A DNA stretch of 64,000 nucleotides from Oryzias latipes (taxonomy: Eukaryota; Chordata; Actinopteri; Beloniformes; Adrianichthyidae): NCBI RefSeq assembly GCF_002234675.1, contig NC_019879.2:13210464-13274463 (forward strand). The letters are read 5' to 3'. The notes beneath the pieces are model-generated. The model had not been told where the DNA came from. It searched no databases and saw nothing but the letters and a program-made list of their open reading frames with translations. Position numbers and translations under genes: made by a program. Shown here piece by piece: positions 55,951 through 64,000 of this stretch (position 1 is its first letter; each line of letters opens with the position of its first letter).

Positions 55951-56099
55951 CATGAGTGCCATCGATATAGAAGAAGGATTAGCATCTATCATTTTCATAA
56001 CTCTTTGTATTGCTAAAAAAAACTATTTTAATAAATTGGAAAAACGAGAAAAATATAAACATAAGTCAACACAGAAATCTGCTGTTTGATCATGTCAGC

Positions 56100-58363
56100 T
56101 TGGAAAAAATGTTAGCCCAAAGTTCAAGTAACTTTGAAAGAATTCAGTCTCTCTGGTCTCCCGTGGCTGACTCCGTGACTTAGGGGATGGGGGGCCTGGT
56201 CGTCGCTGCTCCTTGCCCTTCTGCCGTGGTTTGGGGTGGGGGTCGGGGCCTCCGGTGCCTGGCGGGGGCGGTGGAGGCTCCGTTGGTCGGGGGGTCGGGT
56301 CCAGTGCCTGGGTGGGGCGGGCTGGGGAGCGGCGTGGTCCTCTGGGCTTGGGTGTGGGGAGGCGTGGGGGGGGGGGTGCCCTGGCTTGGCTTGGGGGGTT
56401 GGTCCCTTTGCCTGTGCTGGGGGGGGGTGGCGGGGGGCCCTGCTCGGGGGGGAGGGCCGAGCGGCGCTGGGCGGGCAGCCCATCTAGACCTGGGGCTGGG
56501 ATCAGCCCTTCCCTCGCTCTGGGACGGGACGGGACAACCCTCTTGGGGTCCCCGGTCGCTCTGGGGGTCATCCGCTTCGGCTGCGGGGTCTGGCGTGGGG
56601 TGATGTTGGGGCTTGTTGGCCCTGTCCTGTGGGGGGGCGTTCTGGGGAGGGAGGGGGAGCCCACTATTGGTACGGGACCTTGGGGGGTTGACGGGTCGGG
56701 GTCTCCGCTGAGGGAATCTGCGGTTGCCCCGGCCGGTTGGCTGCCTCTGTCCCGTCGAGGCCTGACCAGAGCTCTTCTAGGGCCGGCGCTTGGGGGGGAG
56801 GGCCTGGCCCGGCAACCATGGGAGTGGTACCCCTCCCATGGTTGCCGTATGGAGTGGGCCCCCCCTCTTTCGGTTTATTTGCACCTTAGACATGTAGAGC
56901 CCTTGGTAGGGGGTGCTTGGACATCACTGCCAGCAAGCAGCGGATGTCCTCCTAGCACCCTACCCGCCAATTTTAACCGCACCTTAGACATTTAGGGCCC
57001 CTTGGTGGGGAGGGTGAGGGGACATCACTGTGAGTAATCAGGAGATGTCCCCTCAGTGCCCTACTCGCCAATATAACTGCACCCCCCTTAGTACACATAC
57101 CCCTCCCCCCTTAAAATACACACTCCAACATAAAACACACACACATGCACACACACACCCTCACAAACACACATACACGCACACACATTTTGCAAGGAAG
57201 GTGGGACCTAGGATCATCTGTCCCCTACCCCTTCCCTGGTGGGGGGTACGGGTTCCTTGGCGACGGCTGGCGTGTCCCCTGGGCCCGGCAGTGCTCTCTC
57301 CGCTCGGGCGGGGGGGTTCACATTACACCTGAGCCGGGGGTGTCCGTGTCTCTGGGGGTGGGTTCTGGTCCTTGCCCCTGGGTGCTGGGCCCCGCCAAAC
57401 TTCCAACAGTGGCCCAGCCGGGTCGGGCCATGTTTACAACACCACTTGTGGGCCCCCCTTTTTCCCCGGGGTGCTCCCCTCCGGGGTGGGGGTGGCTGTC
57501 CCCTGCCTTGCTCCTCCGTGGACCAACTGTGGGCCGGGTGGGTGGCTGCCTGGAGTGCAGAGCGGGTCTCCCTTGGGGGGTCCTGGCTCGTACCTGGGGT
57601 TGGGGCGGGGGGAAGCCTGGAACTCCTGGGTGGTGATTGGGTGCTCGTCTGGGGCTGTGGGTGCCCTACTTGGGTGGGGCCCTGCGTTGGGCTCTCCAGG
57701 CGCGGCGGGGGGGCTGCTCTCCTGGTTGGGCTGGGGCGCCGCTCTCTTTCCACCGTGCTTCCCTGCTCTCTGGCTCTTGGGGCCTCGCAGCGGTCATGCT
57801 GGCACTGGCATGGGTGGCGGATTTGGTCGCCCGGGGGGGCGGTTGTCCCCTGCCTGCTGCCGTGTGGCGTTGGGGGGATTCCGGCTGCCGCTGCTGCTGC
57901 GGCGGGGGTCTGGGTGTGGGGGTGGCTGGGCGCTCCTCCTCCTTCTTTTCACATTCCACCATCCAATTTAGAAGAACATAAACACTCACCTGAGCACAGG
58001 TGTTAGCTCACCTTTGCACTAATAGTTTGCATGATTGAATGAATGAAAGATTTCACACTAGTTGGTTTAAAGGCATAGGTATGCGTGTGTGAACACTATC
58101 TGTTTTGTGTACATGTTGACATGTGGACATTTTTGCAGCTAGCAGGTGTGTTGATAACATTTCAGTGTGTGTGTGGACAGGCCCCGTCCTTTTTGTACTA
58201 CATTTGAACCTTACCGTAATGACAAACAACCAGTAAGCCTGTCTGCTCTATGCTGCTTCATGGTCTTACCCCCCCCCCCCCCCCCCTCCCACTATCATGT
58301 GACCAACACAAGAGGCCCTCAGCTCTAATCTGTCTGCCCAGCTGTTGGACAGGACAAGTTGGA
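56100..58363 (+). other. G-rich 3' UTR of the L1-like element
   Basis: Dense G runs (for example 56361-56390 and 57300-57700), a CA tract (57125-57190), a repeated module ACCTTAGACATNTAGGGCCC (56882 and 56982) and the end block CTGTTGGACAGGACAAGTT. All long ORFs here are rich in Gly, Pro, Arg and Trp and are not genes. Confidence 0.75.
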
Positions 58364-58380
58364 GAAAAAAAAAAAAAAAA

Positions 58381-58775
58381 GAAATGTACAGGGAGTATCT
58401 CCTGGGACACAAGTGCATTGTCTTCACAGACAACAACCCCCTGAGCTACCTGTCTACCACAAAGCTTGGTGCCACTGAACACAGTTGGGCAGCCCAGCTG
58501 GCCTCATTTGATTTTGAGGAGGAGGAGTAACAGGAATGCTGATGCCTAGTCCTGGCAACATCCTCCAGAGCCACTGGAGTTGGCTCCTGCAGTGTTAGGC
58601 ACAAGACTGCCACAATGCATGCAGCTTAGTCAGGGACCAGAGGCGAGTGAGAGCACTCAAGCCACTATTGTGGTTTTTCCACAACATTCTTGCTCGGACT
58701 TGTCTTCCCTGCAGAGCTTGGATGCTGTGATCCGGGAGCTTTTGCCATTCTAGGAACATCCTCTTGTTCTAAACT
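58381..58775 (+). pseudogene. Gypsy RNase H, right part
   Basis: Continues from 52175: MYREYLLGHKCIVFTDNNPLSYLSTTKLGATEHSWAAQLASFDFE, then a frame change and further Pol sequence (PEASESTQATIV-like). It is then joined to the TAAR downstream flank. Confidence 0.83.
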
Positions 58776-59525
58776 GCAGATCAATACTCATTTTTCCTGT
58801 AGAGACCATGCTGTTGAGTTGGTGTAGTATTGGCAGGAGACTTTAAATCTAAGTTTCTGCTCAGGAACAAGAAAATGCCAACCAAAAGAAGAAATGCCGA
58901 GAAGATTTTGCTTTTTTTTGGTCTACCTACATATGTGATCAAACATTCTTAGTGATGATGCTTTACAAACTCAGGTATAGATTGTCTCTCACAGATGATC
59001 ATATGTCAGCTGTGCTTTTCCCATTTTGTAATGTCTTTAGATAGCTAAAACCCTCTTTCCTGCAGCATATAAAACCTAGAAAGGTTGTGGGGGTGAATTC
59101 AACACCATGTGAGAACTAGTTGTAACAAATTTTTAATAAGTTTAATAAATGACATTTATTTGTAAGGAACCTGCACATGAATATTGCCTAATTAAAACAT
59201 CTACCATTTCTAGAAGCTTTTCAAAACAATGCTCTGTGCTGCTTTTTATGAAGACATACAATTATGAAGAAAATAATTCTTTGGCCTAGCCATACACAAT
59301 GTTTTCTTTGTCTACACAAAAAAGTTGTTGCTCTAAAATGTTTAAAGACAGACAAAAAAAAGAATAAACTATCAGATTCACAGGTCTAAGATAAGATGAT
59401 TTATGTCTTTATCCTTTAAGGGCTTCTCTATGCTTTAATAAAACAATTGTTAAATAAATGCAAGTCATTCACAATGATGGAAGTTGCTCCATAAAAACAG
59501 TCACCTCAGTAACTCCACAGTCTCT
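58776..59525. repeat. TAAR copy 3 downstream flank
   Basis: Aligned with 25206-25740 and 36400-36650. No gene seen. Confidence 0.65.
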
Positions 59526-60635
59526 CTACAGTATGTTTGTCACACAGGAGTCAGGCTTCAGTATCTGCAGAGTGATGATAAGTTTAACAGCTTTTCTAAA
59601 CCAGGGGTAAAATAGAGTGTAGATCACTGGGTTCAGGCAGGAGTTAAAATAAAACAAACCAGTCAACAGGTATTGATTAGATGTGTCAATCAAATTGATG
59701 TCTAAGAAAGTATACAAAGGGCAGAAACATAACAAATATGTAAAGACAAGAACACCAAGAGTCCTGGCTGCTTTCAGCTCTGATCTCTTTGCTTTTACTT
59801 TACTTGGATGTTGAATAGAGACAAATGTAACATGAGAACGCATGGAACGAGCCTGAATCACAGCCACCACAAACACTCTCATGTACAGAACTACAATGGC
59901 TGTCACTGGAATAATAAATGTCAAAATCAGATCAGCCACTCCTGTAACGTAGCTGAAAATGATTGAACACTGTCCAAGACATGAAACATCTTTATCAGGT
60001 TTAATGAGGTGAATGATCTGATCCTGGATATAAAATATGCTGTACAGACCATACCAGAGCCAACACAGAAAAACACACAGTTTGACTCTCACTACAGTGA
60101 TTCTGGTGGGGTAATGCAGAGGGTGACAAATGGCCACATAACGGTCAACTGATATCAGAATAATGTTACCAATTGAAACAAGTGGAATTTGGCAGCCAAG
60201 ATAATAATAAACAGCACACATGATTTCACCAAGATACCAGCAAGTTGTGTTCCTGTAAATTTCTAATGGCAACAACAGAAGCCCCACGAGAAAATCTGAG
60301 ACAGCCAGAGAGAGGAGGATGATGTTAGTGGGAGAGTGGAGCTGCCTGGAAGGAAACACAGATTGACATTATTTAAATGTAAAACCCATCATAGTATCCA
60401 CTGAGAAAAAAGCAACAGGAGACATTTATAAACTGTTGGTGTTCAGAAAAAAAAAAATCAACCTAAAGTGGGAGACTGAAATGATGACAAGCAGGTTCAG
60501 AACTACAGTGATCACAGAGATGATAGACAAGACAGTATTAAGAAACATGGCTTTGGTCCATTGAATTGTTAACTTCCTGCAGGAACTGTTAAGTAGCTGT
60601 GGAAAGCAGAACTCTCCTGTGTCCTGGATCTCCAT
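59526..60635 (-). CDS. TAAR olfactory receptor, copy 3 (complete)
   Basis: CDS complement(join(59526..60345,60463..60635)), 330 residues, with the same two-exon structure as copy 2 (intron 117 bp). It keeps the DRY motif, the TAAR fingerprint NSCLNPVIYTLFYPWF, Gly at 3.32 and Asp at 5.42. Compared with copy 2 it lacks two residues at the outer end of TM6 (PLYTFLDINL against PLYCYTFIDINL). It also has a few substitutions, for example Phe to Leu early in TM3 and Leu to Val in TM5. These changes touch the helix ends that line the ligand pocket in this family, so ligand preference may differ. The gene is intact. Confidence 0.94.
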
Positions 60636-60689
60636 GATCAGTGAGAGACTGCTTCAGCAGCTCTCTGCTAAACTTCCTACTGTAATGCC

Positions 60690-60697
60690 CTTTTATA
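60690..60697 (-). promoter_or_regulatory. TATA box of TAAR copy 3
   Basis: TATAAAAG on the minus strand at the same distance from the ATG as in the other copies. Confidence 0.5.
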
Positions 60698-61531
60698 ATA
60701 TTTTACTCACCCTCCCCTCTCCTCCTGTAGTTTCTTTAAAATTCCCTTGACCAATTTCCCTCTTGTCATAAGACCCTAATTTTTCTACGTAAGCTTTTCT
60801 ATTTTAAATTATTATAAGGTCTGTAAATTCTACTGAATGTAAATGTCATTGTCCAAATTTGTTGTGTTTCTAGTCTGGGAATGCTGTCTACCTGGTTTGT
60901 GCTTGTACTTAAAAAGTATTGCAACTACTGCAGTGGTTATAACTGCACTCCTTTCGAGTAGTGCAGTTTTGAGTGAATCTTCCTCAAAACATCATGCCAA
61001 TCTGATTCACTGATCTTAATTTGAAAATCCATCTCCCAACCTCATTTAATGACTGACTTTGAAGTTGCATTCAGGCAGGAAATCATTTCTGAAATTTCTT
61101 TTTTTTTTGGAGGGATCAAAAATTATGAACCCATCCATCTCATTGTTTGGAGGTTTGTCTGGGAACCCTAGGATGGATACTGAGACAACGTTCTGAATCT
61201 GCAAGGATCTAAAAAAAAAAAAGAGAAGTTGGAAGTTTGTACTTACTAGATATCTGCTGAAAAGCTGCAAACTAATTTTAATGAAATAAATGATAGAGAG
61301 TTTTCAGCCCTGTTTGTTGCCAGTTGAAAAAATGTAGAGTCTTGGACTAAAGGTTGGAAGAAAACATTGGGTACAATTGGGACTAGTAAACTCATTCTTA
61401 ACAGACCAAAATATGTCCTACATTGTAAGTAATTTTTTACAGAATTTTAAACAATTGGATTGCTTTTTGATTGCTGGAAAGTTTTTACTTTTCCCCCTGA
61501 AGGAAAGACAGCACAAATCGACAGTCAAAAT
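60698..61531. repeat. TAAR copy 3 upstream flank
   Basis: Aligned with 526-1202, then with 1822-1930. The solo LTR of copies 1 and 2 is absent (empty site ACCAAAATATGTCC near 61405). No gene. Confidence 0.7.
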
Positions 61532-62080
61532 TGTCAGGTTTTGAATAAGCCGGACCCAAATGCAGACTGGAAACAGTTTATTGAAAAGAGGATGGAATCT
61601 TCAGGATAGGCAACTGGCAGTAGATCCAGAGATCAACTTTAGATGATGAAGAGGGGAGGAATCCAGAACTAGAAAGACGAGGCTTGACAGCTTGGCTTAA
61701 GGAGTCTGACTTGGCTTGGAAAGGCTGAGGTTGGTCTTGATTTACTTGGCTTGGCTAGGTTTGTTTTGCTCGGTTGGGTTTGGCTTGGCTGGGTTTGGTC
61801 TTGTCTTGCTTGGCTTGGTTAAGTCTTGTTTTGCTAGGCTTGAAGTGGCTAGGCTTGGCTTGGATTTGTCCTGCTTGACTTGGCTTGGATTGGTGCTGCT
61901 TGGCTTGGCTTGGTTTTGTGCTGCTTGAATTGGCTTTGCTTGGCTTTAACCAGCCGGGATTAGTGGTCTCTTCCATAGACGAAAACAGACGAACAGACAA
62001 TGGCCGGAGGGAGTGAAGGACTTATAAAGGCAGACTAATTAGATGTAGAATAGGTGCGAGAACCTAAGGCAGGTATGACA
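61532..62080 (-). mobile_element. Solo LTR of a different LTR element
   Basis: 549 bp, TGTCAGGTTTTGAATAAGCC...GGCAGGTATGACA. It interrupts the LINE remnant between AGTCAAAAT and AAAGCATAAATTGG, which are contiguous in copies 1 and 2. Only a short AAAA-type duplication can be seen. The orientation is uncertain. It contains a minisatellite. Confidence 0.6.
61690..61960 (+). repeat. Degenerate CTTGGCTTGG-type minisatellite
   Basis: Many imperfect units of GGCTTGG(C/T)TT..., inside the solo LTR. An ORF on each strand is a product of the repeat. Confidence 0.85.
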
Positions 62081-62356
62081 AAAGCATAAATTGGAAAGAC
62101 CTAAGCCCATTTCCTGTTTTGGTTTCATCAAATGTTCTTTATGCAAACATACCTTTTTACCATTCCAAATAAATGATTAAAGAGTCTGTATATACTTTGG
62201 CTAATATTGGAGCCAATTTTTCAGAGGAAGCTGAATAAAACTCACTCGGCAGCCCATCTGGACCTGGTGATTTGTGTGGCTGTAATGATACAATAGCTGC
62301 TACGATCTCCTTCTGTTGTATTGGTGCATCTAAGACAGAGACCTCTTCAGGAGGTC
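62081..62356 (-). pseudogene. LINE reverse-transcriptase start
   Basis: The minus strand reads VLDAPIQQKEIVAAIVSLQPHKSPGPDGLPSEFY, the opening of an L1/Tx1-type RT. It is the least truncated version of the remnants at 1827 and 28484. It is joined to a Rex1-like piece at a small palindrome (AGAGACCTCTTCAGGAGGTCTCT, 62337-62359). Confidence 0.7.
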
Positions 62357-62790
62357 TCTGTCCTTCTCCCAAAGTCCCTCCAACACGTTCTTCCCACTTA
62401 TCATCCAAACCCCCTCCGGCACTTCCACCCCATTGTTCACCAAAATTCTGTCCAGCTCCTGCCCATCACACAAATTACCCTCTACTCTACCTCTCCAGCG
62501 TGCCTCTAGAGGTGCTATCTCCAGGAGCTAGGATGAAACGGGCCTCCAGTGTCCCAGAACTTATAGTCATGGTGAGGTTACATCAAGCTGTCCACCTGTG
62601 ATGGACATCTTTCTTCTGATGACTGATTTTGATAGGGCAGTCTCGAGGATTAGATTGCCCAATCAAAAAAAATCTAGTTTAGATCCCCTGCTAGAAGGCT
62701 ATGACCAGTCCCATTGAAACTAATGTCAAACATGCTGCACTCAATGTCAGATCTTTATGTAAACTAATCCTTTTTAATCAATTATATATG
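62357..62790 (-). pseudogene. Rex1-like LINE fragment, duplicate of 14690-15132
   Basis: Close match to the sequence before the long-inverted-end element at 15133, including the TTTTGATAGGGCA hairpin region at about 62626-62670. No intact frame. Confidence 0.58.
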
Positions 62791-63232
62791 GAAGAGGATT
62801 AGGGCCATGGAGAAAGAAAAAAAAAGGCATAGAAAATCTGACTTTAATCTCTGAATTCAGATTTTTTTCTCTGAATTCTGACTTTTAACTCAGAATTCGG
62901 ACTTTAAACTCAGAATTCGGACTTTAATCTCAGAATTCGGACTTTAATCTCAGAATTATGCGCTACTGGCGTACGTGACCCACATCCTTCAGCACTGCAG
63001 AGTCCGAGGAGCTGCAGGAGTGAAACCAACAAAATTGACGTCTGTAAGTGTCTTTTTCCATGCTCAAGGCTTACCGGAGGAGGTCCTTTTGCTAATGGAA
63101 GAACAGAAGGTCAGTTAAAAAAAATAGTTTTAAACTGGATCTTGTAAATGAAAGGGCAGCAGGCTATGTTAGCATTTTGCAACAGCAATGCAGGGCTTTG
63201 CATAGCTGCTGCAAAAAGGGCGTTGTCTAGAT
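62791..63232 (+). mobile_element. Left end of a second long-inverted-end element
   Basis: GAAGAGGATTAGGGCCATGGAG followed by four or five CTCAGAATTC(T/G)GACTTTAA units and the block CACATCCTTCAGCACTGCAG. It matches 15133-15530. It is interrupted by an hAT element and runs off the window. Confidence 0.6.
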
Positions 63233-64000
63233 CAATGTTTTTGATCCAGTGAAGGTGTACCGTGGGAGATGGTCAAGTGTGCCGTGGGAAATTGCCCTAA
63301 TTAACTGATCTAACAACATTTCCCATCTCCAGGATATCAGCTCTTTGTTCATCCAAACAGGCCCTGATAAAACACTGAGAAGTTAGGAATATGAAAGATC
63401 ATAAAATACTTTAGCTGCAACTAAACTTTCTGAAAAGTCACGCCCCTTTAACTGTCTCCGCAAATCATTCTTGGAGTTTTAATCACGTCATCAGTCTGAC
63501 CAATCAGAAGTGGTTAAAGTCTCGACTTCCTTGTTCTGATTCTGTTGATAAAGTCGCTCAGTTCTAACAAAAATACAAGCTAAAGCTCGTCTTTAGCGGT
63601 GTAGCTTTCCACCGAATCCAGTGTCAGACCGTGGAACAAGTGAACAAAACAATGAAGCTCAGAGACGCTTGTCTTTCTGCGTTGGGCGGATTTTTGCACT
63701 ACATCTCCCATGATGCATTGGGTAAAGTGACAGCGTCTTGGCGCACAATGAGTCTTTCCTCTTAACGTCTCGAAACAACAACGAACACAAATCAACACAA
63801 AAACACTTTTTGAATCTTCCAACTTAACTTTTATTACATTTTTTAGAAAAAACAGCTGCAGCTTCCAGCTTTTCCAGCCACAATTATCACAAACATGCAC
63901 GTGAGATTGTGGAGGCTCTGCGGAGACTAAGATTTTCTCCTTTTTCTTTTTTTGGATGCTGGTGTGCCGCGGGATTTTTGTCAAGGTTAAAGTGGCTCTA
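63233..64000 (+). mobile_element. Non-autonomous hAT element, cut by the window end
   Basis: Similar to 36760-37628 throughout (GTGTGCCGTGGGAAATTGCCCT..., ATTCTTGGAG..., TGTGCCGCGGGATTTTTG). Its first bases are slightly decayed (CAATGTTTTTGATCC). The right terminus is beyond position 64000. Confidence 0.8.

Larger units (their letters stand above)
52176..58380 (+). mobile_element. L1-like LINE, near full length
   Basis: 6.2 kb with a perfect 15-bp target duplication GAAATGTACAGGGAG (52161-52175 and 58381-58395) and a poly(A) tail (58364-58380). It starts with a pyrimidine-rich stretch and about 350 bp of CA/CG-rich leader. A broken ORF2 follows, then a G-rich 3' UTR of more than 2 kb. No ORF1 is present before ORF2. 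The two shorter tails at 11966 and 21162 belong to the same family. Confidence 0.93.

Overview
The window is vertebrate nuclear DNA, almost certainly from a ray-finned (teleost) fish. The host genes are three copies of a two-exon trace amine-associated receptor (TAAR) gene. The rest is a dense, nested mixture of fish-type transposable elements: chromodomain Ty3/Gypsy elements, L1-, L2- and Rex1-like LINEs, hAT, Harbinger and Merlin DNA elements, and a tRNA-derived SINE. The species cannot be read from the sequence with confidence.

The three TAAR genes are on the minus strand at 1-463 (cut by the window edge), 25741-26853 and 59526-60635. They are tandem segmental duplicates. The same downstream and upstream flanks and a LINE remnant surround them. 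Copies 1 and 2 also share a solo LTR, a Harbinger element and an hAT insertion that copy 3 lacks, so copies 1 and 2 are the more recent pair. A piece of the downstream flank at 36299-36650 suggests a further copy that lost its gene. The receptors carry Asp at position 5.42 and Gly at 3.32, the non-classical amine-binding arrangement of a large fish TAAR clade.

Between copies 1 and 2 (2.1-25 kb) lies a Russian-doll insertion: Harbinger (2122-11301), containing a short hAT element (4527-10453), containing a young complete Gypsy chromovirus (4692-10131) with LTRs that read as identical. That Gypsy shows a probable self-priming site, an intact 1110-residue Pol, a UUUAAAC frameshift site and one stop codon in Gag. 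After it come L1-like 3' ends with very G-rich tails (11966-14394 and 21162-22753), a tRNA-SINE, a DNA element with long diverged inverted ends (15133-20603) that carries a decayed Gypsy, and L2- and RTE-like LINE pieces.

Between copies 2 and 3 (29-58.8 kb) are decayed Gypsy, L1, L2 and hAT pieces, and then the most unusual object: an 11.1-kb Merlin-type (IS1595/ISXO2-like DDE) transposon at 40898-52019 with two nearly identical 3.17-kb inverted arms. It encodes a spliced transposase with an intact D-D-E triad on the plus strand. Head-to-head with it on the minus strand is a spliced CCDC106-like gene. Exons 2-4 of that gene lie in the left arm and are repeated in the right arm. The transposon sits inside a Gypsy RNase H coding region, which is interrupted a second time by a 6.2-kb L1-like element (52176-58380) with a 15-bp target duplication.

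TAAR copy 3 and its upstream flank (solo LTR, LINE and Rex1 pieces, then the start of a second long-inverted-end element with an hAT insertion) finish the window. No rRNA gene, functional tRNA gene or CRISPR array was seen.
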